A stretch of DNA of 64,000 nt from positions 422,943 through 486,942 of the forward strand of contig NZ_OPYL01000003.1 in assembly GCF_900343125.1 (NCBI RefSeq), in the 5' to 3' direction. Positions within the stretch are counted from its first letter, which is position 1, and each line of letters starts with the position of its first letter. This DNA comes from Dysgonomonas sp. Marseille-P4361. Its GTDB lineage: Bacteria; Bacteroidota; Bacteroidia; Bacteroidales; Dysgonomonadaceae. Positions 9,100 through 18,417 of this stretch are shown here, in pieces. The position numbers and the translations under genes are program-made. Below the pieces are notes generated by a model. It ran no database searches and was not told where the DNA came from. It saw only the letters and a program-made list of their open reading frames with translations.

Positions 9100-9107
9100 T
9101 ACATTTG
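9100..9107 (+). promoter_or_regulatory. Possible -7 element of the HtrA gene
   Basis: TACATTTG lies 43 bp before the ATG at 9150. It supports the shorter start. No -33 TTG at the right distance. Confidence 0.4.
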
Positions 9108-9149
9108 AGAAGACCAAAATTAGAAAACAAAATTTTAAAATATTTACGT

Positions 9150-10667
9150 ATGAAAAAGTTTATAAAAAGCATTTCAACCTATGTTGCGGTTGCACTGGTA
9201 AGTATAGGAGCTACTTACGGTATGTATAGCTACATGGATAGCAAAAGAGATAACAGCTCCACTAATTACAACAACCATGGTGGTACATTTAAACAAGAGA
9301 ATGTTCATTTTGCCAGCCTTACTTCCGATGGATACCCTGACTTTACCAAAGCAGCAGAAAGTTCGATTCACGCTGTTGTACATATCAAATCAACAGTCAA
9401 AGGTTCTCCTCAGAGCAGACGTCAGATAGATCCATTTGAATACTTCTTCGGTCCAGGTCAAGGCAGAGAATACCAATACGAGCCTCAGCCCAGAGTAGGT
9501 TTTGGTTCTGGAGTAATTATTTCAAAGGATGGCTACATCATTACAAACAATCACGTAATTGACAAAGCTACCGAAATTGAAGTTTCATTGAATGACAACA
9601 GAAAACTCAATGCTAAATTAGTAGGAACAGACCCACAAACAGATATAGCTCTATTAAAAGTTGAAGGAGATGATCTTCCTTATATTCCTTTTGGGAATTC
9701 TGACCAATTAAAAGTAGGTGAATGGGTTTTGGCTGTAGGTAACCCCTTCAACTTAACATCTACTGTCACCGCAGGTATCGTAAGTGCTAAAGGGCGTGGC
9801 GGTATTGGTAATGCACCTGAAGATATACAATCTTATATACAAACAGATGCTGCTATCAACCAAGGAAATAGTGGTGGAGCACTAGTCAACACAAACGGAG
9901 AACTAGTCGGTATCAACACAGCTATTTATTCCCGAACAGGAGATTTTGCTGGAGCCGGATTTGCTGTACCAATTTCTATAGCAGGAAAAGTTGTAGCTGA
10001 TATAAAAGAATACGGAACCGTACAGCGTGCTATTTTGGGGGTATCGGTAATAGAACTCTCTAAAGCAAAAGAACTAGCCTCAAGTGGTGAAAAAGGATTT
10101 GAGGGAGCAGAAAAAATCAAGATAGAAGTAGGTGCATACATAGGCGGCCTATCTGAAGAAAGTGCAGCCAAACAAGCAGGACTAAAAGCAGGTGATGTAA
10201 TCACAGCTGTCAATGGAGTAAAAATCAAAAACGGTAGTGAACTTCAAGAACAGATATCTAGATTCAACCCCGGAGATAAAGTTAAAGTTACCATCAATAG
10301 AGATAATAGTGAAAAGACTTTTGATATAACTCTCAAAAATACTTCTGGTAATACATCCATCGTAAAGAAAACAGATGTTATGTCTAACCTTGGAGTTGTC
10401 TTTAAGGAACTGACTGATGAGCAAAAGAAACAACATGGCATAAGCTCAGGTGTATATGTAGCAGGAGTAGAAAATGGTGGCGCCTTCGCTAAGAGCGGTC
10501 TTACAAAAGGATATATAATCCTTAGAATGAATGGAGAAAGTGTCTCAACCCCAGGACAAGCTGAAAGTATCATCCAATCAGCAGCAAAAAGTCCAGATAA
10601 GTCTTTGTTCTTATCTACTCTTACTCCTACAGGACAAAGAAAACTTTTCGCAATTGAATTAGAATAA
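9150..10667 (+). CDS. HtrA/DegP-type periplasmic serine protease
   Basis: A 505-residue Do-like protease for envelope protein quality control. It has an N-terminal signal or anchor (MKKFIKSISTYVAVALVSIG), then a trypsin-like domain with catalytic His135 (TNNHVID), Asp165 (TDIALL) and Ser241 (GNSGGAL). Two PDZ domains follow (about 290-385 and 410-500), each with a hydrophobic binding loop. The open frame extends 5' to 8919, but that stretch runs through the symporter start, encodes no conserved sequence and precedes the likely promoter, so the ATG at 9150 with its signal peptide is chosen. Confidence 0.93.
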   Translation: MKKFIKSISTYVAVALVSIGATYGMYSYMDSKRDNSSTNYNNHGGTFKQENVHFASLTSDGYPDFTKAAESSIHAVVHIKSTVKGSPQSRRQIDPFEYFFGPGQGREYQYEPQPRVGFGSGVIISKDGYIITNNHVIDKATEIEVSLNDNRKLNAKLVGTDPQTDIALLKVEGDDLPYIPFGNSDQLKVGEWVLAVGNPFNLTSTVTAGIVSAKGRGGIGNAPEDIQSYIQTDAAINQGNSGGALVNTNGELVGINTAIYSRTGDFAGAGFAVPISIAGKVVADIKEYGTVQRAILGVSVIELSKAKELASSGEKGFEGAEKIKIEVGAYIGGLSEESAAKQAGLKAGDVITAVNGVKIKNGSELQEQISRFNPGDKVKVTINRDNSEKTFDITLKNTSGNTSIVKKTDVMSNLGVVFKELTDEQKKQHGISSGVYVAGVENGGAFAKSGLTKGYIILRMNGESVSTPGQAESIIQSAAKSPDKSLFLSTLTPTGQRKLFAIELE

Positions 10668-10697
10668 AAGGGTTTTAACTTAATTAATACAAAATAG

Positions 10698-10731
10698 CGC
10701 TTAAGCCTAAACTATACACTGGGCTTAAGCG
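10698..10731 (+). terminator. Hairpin after the HtrA gene
   Basis: Perfect 10-bp arms CGCTTAAGCC and GGCTTAAGCG with a 14-nt spacer, 30 bp past the stop. The following T-tract is weak (TTATCTATTTG). Confidence 0.6.
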
Positions 10732-10860
10732 TTATCTATTTGTGCAAAACTTATAATCGTCTTTACACAACTATACGACAAGACAATAAATAAGTCAATA
10801 ATTTAATAATAACGTGTTCAATTAAACGAAGACTATAGCCTATATATGGCTTTTTTTTCG

Positions 10861-10868
10861 TAAATTTG
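10861..10868 (+). promoter_or_regulatory. -7 element of rpoD
   Basis: TAAATTTG lies 38 bp before the rpoD start. A short AGCC/GGCT hairpin with a T-run sits immediately upstream (about 10836-10859). Confidence 0.5.
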
Positions 10869-10905
10869 CAGACGTTTTGGTGTTTTTAGATATATATATC
10901 TGTAT

Positions 10906-11766
10906 ATGAGGCAGTTAAAGATTACAAAGTCAATTACGAATCGTGAAAGTGCGTCTTTAGACAAGTACTTGCAAGAAATTGGTCGTGAAGACTTAATTAC
11001 AGTTGAAGAAGAGGTAGAGTTAGCTCAAGCCATCAAAAAAGGTGACAGAGCAGCATTAGAGAAACTAACCAGAGCCAATTTAAGGTTCGTTGTTTCCGTT
11101 GCAAAACAATACCAAAATCAAGGATTAAGTTTACCTGACCTTATCAACGAAGGAAATCTAGGACTAATCAAAGCTGCGGAAAAATTCGACGAAACCAGAG
11201 GTTTTAAATTTATCAGTTATGCAGTATGGTGGATACGCCAATCTATATTGCAAGCATTAGCAGAACAATCGCGTATCGTACGCCTTCCGCTAAACCAAGT
11301 AGGTTCGCTAAATAAGATTAGCAAAGCCTTCTCTAAGTTTGAGCAGGAAAACGAACGCAAGCCGTCGGCAGAAGAGCTAGCTGAGCAATTAGACATACCT
11401 GTAGAAAAAATTTCTGACTCTCTGAAAGTTTCGGGACGACACATTTCGATGGATGCTCCTTTTGTTGAAGGAGAAGACAACAGCTTACTCGACGTATTGG
11501 TAAACGATGACGCGCCTATTGCTGACCGCAAGTTGATTAATGAATCGCTACAACAAGAAATTGAGCGGGCATTATCAACATTGACTGAAAGAGAAAGTGA
11601 AATCATCAAGATGTTCTTCGGTATTGGTTACCAAGAAATGACATTAGAAGAAATTGGTGATAAATTTCAACTGACACGTGAGCGTGTACGTCAAATCAAG
11701 GAAAAAGCAATTAAGCGCTTAAGACAAAATTCACGTAGTAAATTACTAAAAAGTTACTTAGGATAA
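10906..11766 (+). CDS. rpoD: Primary RNA polymerase sigma factor RpoD (Bacteroidota type)
   Basis: A 286-residue sigma-70 factor. Region 1.2 is near residues 15-48 and region 2 near 52-122, including the [18 protein letters not shown] core-binding and [16 protein letters not shown] promoter-melting segments. Region 3 spans about 130-205. Region 4 has the helix-turn-helix [28 protein letters not shown] written here as separate motifs [10 protein letters not shown] and [12 protein letters not shown] near 242-265. It lacks region 1.1, as is normal for the Bacteroidota primary sigma, which reads TTG/TAnnTTTG promoters such as those seen in this window. Monocistronic, with a strong terminator. Confidence 0.95.
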   Translation: MRQLKITKSITNRESASLDKYLQEIGREDLITVEEEVELAQAIKKGDRAALEKLTRANLRFVVSVAKQYQNQGLSLPDLINEGNLGLIKAAEKFDETRGFKFISYAVWWIRQSILQALAEQSRIVRLPLNQVGSLNKISKAFSKFEQENERKPSAEELAEQLDIPVEKISDSLKVSGRHISMDAPFVEGEDNSLLDVLVNDDAPIADRKLINESLQQEIERALSTLTERESEIIKMFFGIGYQEMTLEEIGDKFQLTRERVRQIKEKAIKRLRQNSRSKLLKSYLG

Positions 11767-11796
11767 GGGATTTATCTCTAAGTATAAGAGTTATAT

Positions 11797-11830
11797 AAAA
11801 GCGAAGATTATTTTAATCTTCGCTTTTTTA
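11797..11830 (+). terminator. Terminator of rpoD
   Basis: Perfect 14-bp arms AAAAGCGAAGATTA and TAATCTTCGCTTTT with a TTT loop and extra T. Confidence 0.9.
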
Positions 11831-11863
11831 TTTTTATATATAGAAGTTTATTTAACTAATAGT

Positions 11864-11905
11864 AAATGATAAAGGCGGAGAATAACTTCTCCGCCTTTAT
11901 CATTT
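11864..11905 (-). terminator. Terminator of the DUF5018/PCMD lipoprotein gene
   Basis: A perfect 19-bp stem (11864-11882 with 11887-11905) around a TAAC loop, 19 bp past the minus-strand stop at 11925. Confidence 0.85.
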
Positions 11906-11924
11906 AAAATACTCTTTTCTATCT

Positions 11925-13658
11925 TTATTCTGAGATAATTTCTATATCATCTACATAAAGCACACTTCCAGGGGCTCCACTAAATGTATCTCCCCATTTG
12001 CTTGAAGAACAAATTATAGCTAGACGATAAGTTTTATTCGGATCGTAAGGCTTAATATATTCAAAATCGATATCAAAAAAAGAATACTCTTCTTTTTTTG
12101 TTCCATCCTTAAGCTTTGCAATAGCTGTTAATTTAGTTTCATCATAAGCATCTACACCTGTTAAATATGTACCTTTTTCATCTACTTCATAAAGGATGGC
12201 ATTAATAGCACATTCATCTGTTGTTGTAGGTTCAGCAACCACTACATTGTAGCTTTTAGGATTAGGGCAACGGTAAAAAACTGAACCCGGAGTATATTTA
12301 TAATAGCCTTTTACGCTAGTTGGCTTTTTATCATATATCATCCCAAATTTTGTACTTTTTAGTGTATTGATGATATCTGTTTTAAATGTACCTATGAATA
12401 AAGACCCTGTAGTTACCACAGGATAAGTAGCAGCTCCTGTACCATCTATTTTATTTGACTGAATTGTTTCAATTCGAGCAGCACCTGTACCACTATTCGC
12501 ATCATCGGTTTTAGTTACTACAACTTTATCTACCTGACCAAGCAAAACCAGAAAGTTTGCTCCGCCATTACTTGAACTCCAATTTCCTAATGGTGCATAA
12601 TAATCAATAGTCAGTTTATTGGCTGCATTTTTAGCTGTACCTTCAAGAGCCCAATGCTCAAAATTAAATTTATTCTGCCAAGGGATAATTTCATATGTTG
12701 CTTTTGTTTTCCCATCTCCTGATGTGACTGTATAAACAACAGGTCCTTTAGACAAATCGATCTCAGCCCCCAACTTAGGAGAAACTGTAGCGTATTTAGG
12801 TATTTCAAAAGTTGGTATAATTTTATTTAAGTCATCCAATGTAGCATCGTTTGATATTTCATAAAGGTAACTTGCCCCTTTTACAACTGGATCTTTTGTT
12901 ATTACAGAACTTGTTAATGCAAAATTTGCAAGGTATGCTTCAGTACTCGTATTTTTCTTATAAGAAGCCGAATAGATCGTTTGAGTCACACCATCTTCCG
13001 CTGTCACCAAAAACCTCACTGGCTTATGTTCACTATTGCCTTCTTCTGCTTGTGAGAAGTCAATTTCAATCCCTTCTTCGCAAGCAACAATCTCATCTTG
13101 CTCTCCTACAAATATTCCAATAGTAGCATTATCTGATATTTCAATTGTAGGTATTAATTTCTTTAGTTTACTACTAGAAGAAGAAGTATTCCCTTTTATC
13201 GGAATAATTATATTAGTATCTTCAATTTCTGCATCTCCCACTACAATATCAGAATCAAGAAATTTCATACTTAATATTTTGGCTTCTGTATTGATACTTC
13301 TTTTACAACTTGCTGTATATTTTGTAGTAGAAACCCCATCCTCTGCTGTTACTACAAACTCTACAGTTTCTGCAGTAAAATCTACGGCCGTTCCTGATTC
13401 AGGATTAACAGTTGCCCCATTTGACACCTTTATTATTGGGACAAGCCCTTTTAACTGCTCCTCTGTTGCATTATGAGCCACTGCAAAATTAATATCTGTT
13501 CCTGCAACGACAGGCTGAACAGTTACAATTTCATTCTCGAAGGTCATCTCTAAAATAAGAGCCTCTGTACTTTTCTCGTCATCATCATTACAAGCAATAA
13601 ACAGTCCACTAATAAGGAGAACCCCTAAAAGAGGGAATAGCTTAAAGATTTTTTTCAT
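11925..13658 (-). CDS. Lipoprotein with three DUF5018-like modules and a PCMD-like domain
   Basis: A 577-residue surface or periplasmic lipoprotein: signal and lipobox MKKIFKLFPLLGVLLISGLFIAC split here as MKKIFKLFPLL and SGLFIAC, then an acidic NDDDEKS linker. Three related modules of about 90-115 residues follow (about 30-118, 122-235, 240-328). Each opens with a T/N-E-A-x-I/L-L/A segment and closes with VTAEDGVxTxxYxA-type or similar sequence, as in DUF5018. The C-terminal 250 residues resemble PCMD (putative carbohydrate metabolism domain), a beta-sandwich found at the end of Bacteroidota glycan-use lipoproteins. No SusC/SusD pair is adjacent. It probably binds glycan, by inference. Confidence 0.8.
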   Translation of the reverse strand: MKKIFKLFPLLGVLLISGLFIACNDDDEKSTEALILEMTFENEIVTVQPVVAGTDINFAVAHNATEEQLKGLVPIIKVSNGATVNPESGTAVDFTAETVEFVVTAEDGVSTTKYTASCKRSINTEAKILSMKFLDSDIVVGDAEIEDTNIIIPIKGNTSSSSSKLKKLIPTIEISDNATIGIFVGEQDEIVACEEGIEIDFSQAEEGNSEHKPVRFLVTAEDGVTQTIYSASYKKNTSTEAYLANFALTSSVITKDPVVKGASYLYEISNDATLDDLNKIIPTFEIPKYATVSPKLGAEIDLSKGPVVYTVTSGDGKTKATYEIIPWQNKFNFEHWALEGTAKNAANKLTIDYYAPLGNWSSSNGGANFLVLLGQVDKVVVTKTDDANSGTGAARIETIQSNKIDGTGAATYPVVTTGSLFIGTFKTDIINTLKSTKFGMIYDKKPTSVKGYYKYTPGSVFYRCPNPKSYNVVVAEPTTTDECAINAILYEVDEKGTYLTGVDAYDETKLTAIAKLKDGTKKEEYSFFDIDFEYIKPYDPNKTYRLAIICSSSKWGDTFSGAPGSVLYVDDIEIISE

Positions 13659-13686
13659 AATTATCTCTATTATTAATAATTTGGTG

Positions 13687-13694
13687 CAAAGGTA
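13687..13694 (-). promoter_or_regulatory. -7 element of the DUF5018/PCMD gene
   Basis: The minus strand reads TACCTTTG, 29 bp before the ATG at 13658. Confidence 0.55.
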
Positions 13695-13809
13695 GCCAGA
13701 CTTCTTAAAGAAATCGGATCATTTTAGTATGGTATGATAATTTATTTGTTAAAATTAAGCTTATTTTAACATTCTAATATAATAGACTACTTTTCTAATC
13801 TTATATCTA

Positions 13810-14517
13810 TTATTTATATAGCAAAAAGATACACTGCTGTTTAGACATATTCGGTAATTGCTTTTTCCATTCTTTTACCGAACGGGTTTTTATATATTCA
13901 TCTTCACAGGTGATATTCATTGCAATGCACAGCTTTGTAGAGGGGGCGCAATGCTTAATAATATCTTCAACTAGTTTTTGATTTCGGAATGGCGTTTCTA
14001 TGAAAATTTGAGTCTGATTTTCATATTGAATCAGCTGCTCCAACTTCTTTATCTTTTTTACTCGCTCAGCTCCATCTACCGGAAGATATCCTTGGAAAGC
14101 AAACCCCTGACCATTAAAGCCCGACGCCATCAATGAAAGAAGAATAGATGATGGACCAATAAGGGGTACAACCTTATAATTCTTTCGCTGAGCAATGGCT
14201 ACAATATCACTACCCGGATCTGCTATTGCAGGACAACCAGCTTCGGATATAATACCAACATGAAAGCCCTTTTCCAAAGGATGAAGATAGCTTTCTATCT
14301 GATTCAGGTTTGTATGCTTATTCAGTTCAAAAAAAGTTAGTTCATCGATATTGATAGATTGCTCGACCTTTTTCAAGAATCTTCGAGCCGAACGGATATT
14401 TTCGACAATGAAGTATTTTGTTTGTAGTATAACTTCTTTGTTGTAAGATGGCAAAACTTGTTCTATCGAAGTTTCTCCTAAAGTAACAGGTATTAAGAAC
14501 AGTGTTCCTTGCATCAT
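13810..14517 (-). CDS. RsmI-like SAM-dependent methyltransferase paralogue
   Basis: A 235-residue tetrapyrrole-methylase-fold protein related to RsmI (LFLIPVTLGE, then SEAGCPAIADPGSDIV near residue 85 in place of SDAGTPGISDPG, then LIGPSSILLSLMASGF near 120 and FIETPFRN near 175). The true RsmI is at 5824-6528, so this paralogue probably has another, unknown target. The frame is open upstream to 14562 but that overlaps the preceding gene; ATG 14517, five bases after that gene's stop, gives the family N-terminus. Probably co-transcribed with the membrane glycosyltransferase upstream. Confidence 0.85.
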   Translation of the reverse strand: MMQGTLFLIPVTLGETSIEQVLPSYNKEVILQTKYFIVENIRSARRFLKKVEQSINIDELTFFELNKHTNLNQIESYLHPLEKGFHVGIISEAGCPAIADPGSDIVAIAQRKNYKVVPLIGPSSILLSLMASGFNGQGFAFQGYLPVDGAERVKKIKKLEQLIQYENQTQIFIETPFRNQKLVEDIIKHCAPSTKLCIAMNITCEDEYIKTRSVKEWKKQLPNMSKQQCIFLLYK

Positions 14518-14521
14518 TATA

Positions 14522-16024
14522 TTAGTTGTCTTTTCGTTTATATAGATATATTTTTTCTCCATCAGAAGATAATATGCTATCTGCTTTTAAGTAATTTTTA
14601 TTCATTACAGATAACGAATTAAAGTATTCATAATCCTCCATCCTACTCGACATAATAATAAATTGAATACTCCCTTGTTCAATATATTTAGTTTGCTCGT
14701 TCCTCATTTCTGGATAAATATCATGTGACAGATTAGGCGAAACAAAATACTTTACATTAGGTACAATATCCAATTTAGTGAATATCGTTGTATATAAATT
14801 GAGATTTAGATTCATTAATGTTGGATTATCTTCTTGGCTTATAATATCTGTAAAAGCAACGAGAGAAGAACTCCCCTCTTTTTTTCCGAACAATTCATTA
14901 AATTGTAATCCAAAGAAATCTTTTTTACTGATTCCCCACCACAAAGCAAGAACGGCACACAAAGTATATACTTTCCAATTTGAATTGATTTTTAAATAAT
15001 GAGCCAATACTATTAGACCTAACAGCCCATAAACATAATAAGGGATAGAATAGTAAAAGATAAACCTTGGAGTAACAAATATTGCTGTATATAAAGCTAT
15101 GAAAGATAGAATCATCACTACTTTTCCTATCTTATTTTCCAAATATCGTACTGGAAAATAGATTGCGCCTAAAAGGATAAGTAAAAATGGAAATGTATCG
15201 AACCTCAAACGCAGATAAGCACTGCTAAAAAGCTTCGATATTATATCCGAGAAACTCCCTATATTAGCATAGCTTTTATTCAACACTATATATATGTCCC
15301 ATGCTTCAACTAAGGCTCCGTTTACCCATAGATAAAGAACAATAGGTAATGCGATTATTAATAATCCAATGATAAAGGCTAAAATATTATGAATAAAATT
15401 TGTATACTCCTTCCTTAAAAATAAATATAGAAACACTCCTGCTAATGGAAAAACCCAAAACACAGTCAGATTTATTTTAGTAAAGAGTACAAGTGCGCAC
15501 ATAATACCATGCACCAACATATATTGAGGTTTATGCAGTAGAGGCTCTTTTTCTTTAAAAAATTTGATAAACAAGAATAAACTTACGACCTGAAAAATAG
15601 CAATAAACTCTTCGGCAGAACCACCATCATTTGTATGAGTCAGCATAAAAACAGGAAATACGACAGCAATAATAAATGCATAAATCTTCCCTAGATACAT
15701 TCGAGCTGTTAAATATGTGGTAATCACCATACAGCACCACAACAAACATTGAATAATAAATACTCCGAAAAAAGACGCATTGGATATCAGACACCCAATA
15801 CCATAAAGAACAAATATGACTGGTCCTTTATGATCAAACACCTCACTATACAAAGTTTTCCCATTCATCATAGCCTTTCCCATATTAAAATACAGATTCA
15901 CATCCGCCCATTCTGTCAGAGGATACAATGGAGACAATTTAGAACAAAAAAGAATCAGCAGAAAAGTATAAATGAGAAGCCCAATATAGATGTTCTTATC
16001 TTGCGATATCCATTTACTTATCAT
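14522..16024 (-). CDS. GT39-like polytopic membrane glycosyltransferase
   Basis: A 500-residue membrane protein with about 10-12 hydrophobic segments. The first periplasmic loop carries acidic residues (PLTEWADVNLYFNMGKAM) and then EVFDHKGPVIFVLYGIG, matching PMT/GT39-type enzymes that use a polyprenyl-phosphate sugar donor on the outer face of the membrane. Target not known. The frame is open to 16054, but the -7 element at 16052-16059 puts the transcript start inside that extension, so ATG 16024 is chosen. Confidence 0.8.
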   Translation of the reverse strand: MISKWISQDKNIYIGLLIYTFLLILFCSKLSPLYPLTEWADVNLYFNMGKAMMNGKTLYSEVFDHKGPVIFVLYGIGCLISNASFFGVFIIQCLLWCCMVITTYLTARMYLGKIYAFIIAVVFPVFMLTHTNDGGSAEEFIAIFQVVSLFLFIKFFKEKEPLLHKPQYMLVHGIMCALVLFTKINLTVFWVFPLAGVFLYLFLRKEYTNFIHNILAFIIGLLIIALPIVLYLWVNGALVEAWDIYIVLNKSYANIGSFSDIISKLFSSAYLRLRFDTFPFLLILLGAIYFPVRYLENKIGKVVMILSFIALYTAIFVTPRFIFYYSIPYYVYGLLGLIVLAHYLKINSNWKVYTLCAVLALWWGISKKDFFGLQFNELFGKKEGSSSLVAFTDIISQEDNPTLMNLNLNLYTTIFTKLDIVPNVKYFVSPNLSHDIYPEMRNEQTKYIEQGSIQFIIMSSRMEDYEYFNSLSVMNKNYLKADSILSSDGEKIYLYKRKDN

Positions 16025-16051
16025 TCGTTTATGTTTAATTCTTACAGAATG

Positions 16052-16059
16052 CAAAAATA
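16052..16059 (-). promoter_or_regulatory. -7 element of the GT39-like gene; decides the start codon
   Basis: The minus strand reads TATTTTTG. Transcription should begin around 16046, downstream of the longer possible start at 16054, leaving ATG 16024. Confidence 0.5.
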
Positions 16060-16170
16060 GCCAAAATATTTAGATTTAACTTACTTATTCTCTTTAAGAC
16101 GAATTGTTATTTTCTGGTATCAGCATGTATTTAATGGTTTGAAAATAATGCAATAAAACATATTTTACTC

Positions 16171-16178
16171 TAACTTTG
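16171..16178 (+). promoter_or_regulatory. -7 element of the RsmF-like gene
   Basis: TAACTTTG lies 23 bp before the ATG at 16201. Confidence 0.5.
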
Positions 16179-16200
16179 CAGTGAATATTGACTATTGGAC

Positions 16201-17589
16201 ATGAATTTACCTTCGGATTTTAGAATACAAACAGAATCTCTTATTGGAGATGAAGCCAAATTTTTATTTCAAGCTATAGAGCCAGAATCGCCAACAAGCA
16301 TTCGTATCAATAAGAGAAAAACAAGAAATACGAATAAACTGAATGATAAAATCATGTGGTGTGACAACGGATATTATCTATCTGAAAGACCTCAATTTAC
16401 ATTCGACCCACTATTTCATGCTGGCAACTATTATGTACAGGAAGCCTCGTCTATGTTTATTGGTGAAATAATAAACAAATTCAAAAAAGAGAATTCACGA
16501 ATACTTGACCTATGTGCTGCTCCGGGTGGAAAATCGACATTAATTGCCGATTCTTTAGACAACAAGAGCTTGCTTGTTTCAAATGAGGTGATCAGATCCA
16601 GAGCAAACATTCTAGTAGAAAACATGACGAAATGGGGTAACCCGAATGTCATTGTTGCAAATAACGACCCTGCTAAAATAGGGAAAGTAAAGAACTTCTT
16701 TGATATTATATTAGTAGATGCTCCTTGCTCGGGTGAAGGTATGTTCAGAAAAGATGAAATGGCTATCAGCGAATGGTCTCTCGAAAACGTCAAACTGTGC
16801 AAAGAACGCCAACAGCGAATAATTGCAGATATTTGGTCATCTCTAAAGGGTGGAGGAATACTTATATATAGCACATGCACTTACAATCTGGAAGAGAATG
16901 AAAAGAACGTGCAATGGATGTGTGACGAATTCGGTGCAGAAAATATATCGATCGACATAAAAGAAGAGTGGAAAATAACACCATCCTTAATTGACAATAT
17001 CACGGCTTATCGGTTTTTCCCTCACAAGACAAAAGGTGAAGGGTTCTTTTGCGCAATACTAAGAAAACCCGAAGAAGAAAATGCGACTTTCTCTCATTCC
17101 AAGAATAAAAAGAATAAGAAAAACAGCTCACCTAAAAATGATTTAGCAACTGGATACAAGAAATATCTACTGAACGATAACATGTTTAAGTTTTATAGTA
17201 GAGCTAATAACTGGCATGCCATAGCTGAACATCTATACGATGATATAGAGATATTGAACGAACATTTAAACATTCTATCGGAAGGTGTAAATTTGGGCGA
17301 ATTCAAAGGAAAAGATTTTATTCCTAGTCAATCTTTAGCAATGAGTACGCTAATAAACAAAGATTCTTTCTTGACATATGAACTTACATGGGAACAAGCT
17401 ATCGCGTACCTAAGAAAAGAGGCTCTACTCCTACCCGACCAACCGAAAGGTTATATCTTACTTACTTACGAAGAACACCCCCTCGGATTTGTAAAGAACA
17501 TCGGTAACAGAGCGAATAACCTTTACCCTCAGGAGTGGAGAATACGCTCTGGCAATATACCTGATAAGGAAGTGAATGTATTGGAGTAG
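16201..17589 (+). CDS. RsmF-like rRNA cytosine-C5 methyltransferase (NOL1/NOP2/Sun)
   Basis: A 462-residue RNA m5C methylase. It shows the SAM motif DLCAAPGGKST near residue 103, the VDAPCSGEGMFRKD motif with its release cysteine near 175, and YSTCTYNLEENE with the nucleophilic cysteine near 224. A C-terminal RsmF-type RNA-binding region (about 320-462) ends in LGFVKNIGNRANNLYPQEWR. A lysine/asparagine-rich linker separates the two halves (about 295-315). The rRNA position is inferred from family only. ATG 16201 is preferred to TTG 16195. It converges with the glycan cluster, leaving only 8 bp between stops. Confidence 0.9.
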   Translation: MNLPSDFRIQTESLIGDEAKFLFQAIEPESPTSIRINKRKTRNTNKLNDKIMWCDNGYYLSERPQFTFDPLFHAGNYYVQEASSMFIGEIINKFKKENSRILDLCAAPGGKSTLIADSLDNKSLLVSNEVIRSRANILVENMTKWGNPNVIVANNDPAKIGKVKNFFDIILVDAPCSGEGMFRKDEMAISEWSLENVKLCKERQQRIIADIWSSLKGGGILIYSTCTYNLEENEKNVQWMCDEFGAENISIDIKEEWKITPSLIDNITAYRFFPHKTKGEGFFCAILRKPEEENATFSHSKNKKNKKNSSPKNDLATGYKKYLLNDNMFKFYSRANNWHAIAEHLYDDIEILNEHLNILSEGVNLGEFKGKDFIPSQSLAMSTLINKDSFLTYELTWEQAIAYLRKEALLLPDQPKGYILLTYEEHPLGFVKNIGNRANNLYPQEWRIRSGNIPDKEVNVLE

Positions 17590-17597
17590 TGCTAGAC

Positions 17598-18416
17598 TTA
17601 ACCTTTTACAAAGCCCAACACACGACCAATCTTACAGAAAGCTCTGAAACCATTATATATCCAGTTCTTAGATTTCATTATATCGGTCACAAATCCGTTT
17701 TGTTCGAGGTAATAAAGTCGTTCTAACTTTTTCACGGCGTTCTCGTTCAATACCTCTCTGCAAACTTTCAGCTTTTCGGGATAAATAACCTCTCCCCCAA
17801 CCTGAGTGCTGAAACCTTCCATATTGTAAACAACAATAAAGGTATCAACATAGCGAACAGGCAGACGATCTATTGCAATTCCCTGAAAAAACAGTTTCCA
17901 GTCGGCCACAACACGTAGGCTTTCATCATAAAGTCCATATTTTTCGAAATTACTACGATGAATAAAAAATGCTTGATGGCAAAGAAAGCCTGAGAACAAT
18001 TCATATATTGCCATATGCCAATCACGGTCTTTGTATGATGTATCCGGCTCTAAGTCGCCTCCTCTTTCCATATAGAAGCTTCCACAAATAAAGGGATCAT
18101 GCGGGTCTTCGGCAAATACTTTTTCCAACACATCATCAGCATATAGAGCATCACCAGCATTTAAGAAATACAGATATTCTCCCTTAGCTTGTTTTATTCC
18201 TTTATTTTGGGCATTGTATATTCCACTATCCTTCTCACTAACCCAATAGGAAATTTTATCTTCGTACTGGTGAATCAAATCTACGCTTCCATCCGTCGAC
18301 TTACCGTCGATAATAATAAATTCGTAATCGGTAAAAGTCTGAGAGATGACACTATCTATCGTCTTTTTAAGACCTTTTTCGTCATTCAAATTAATCGTTA
18401 TTATAGATAATTTCAT
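17598..18416 (-). CDS. Glycosyltransferase family 2 (last gene of the glycan cluster)
   Basis: A 272-residue GT-A enzyme: KLSIITINLND, FIIIDGKSTDGSVDLI, YNAQNKGIKQAKGEYLYFLN and the metal-site variant NAGDAL. A C-terminal FCKIGRVLGFVKG helix may bind the membrane. It closely resembles the cluster gene at 24294-25076 (shared DGxSTDGSVD and WVSExDxGxxxAxNKG), so the two are probably duplicates with different acceptors. It is one base from the preceding gene and no terminator hairpin is seen behind it. Confidence 0.88.
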   Translation of the reverse strand: MKLSIITINLNDEKGLKKTIDSVISQTFTDYEFIIIDGKSTDGSVDLIHQYEDKISYWVSEKDSGIYNAQNKGIKQAKGEYLYFLNAGDALYADDVLEKVFAEDPHDPFICGSFYMERGGDLEPDTSYKDRDWHMAIYELFSGFLCHQAFFIHRSNFEKYGLYDESLRVVADWKLFFQGIAIDRLPVRYVDTFIVVYNMEGFSTQVGGEVIYPEKLKVCREVLNENAVKKLERLYYLEQNGFVTDIMKSKNWIYNGFRAFCKIGRVLGFVKG

Positions 18417-18417
18417 A

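Noticed and set aside
8919..9149. 5' extension of the HtrA open frame
   Set aside because: It overlaps the divergent symporter start, shows no conserved sequence and lies upstream of the likely promoter and the signal peptide at 9150.
11217..11609. 130-codon open frame opposite rpoD
   Set aside because: Antisense shadow of a highly conserved gene; Ser/Leu-rich with no recognisable features.
13036..13476. 146-codon open frame opposite the DUF5018 gene
   Set aside because: It mirrors the codon bias of the real gene on the other strand and shows no domain or start context of its own.
16431..16880. 149-codon open frame opposite the RsmF-like gene
   Set aside because: Lies wholly within a clear methyltransferase domain on the other strand.
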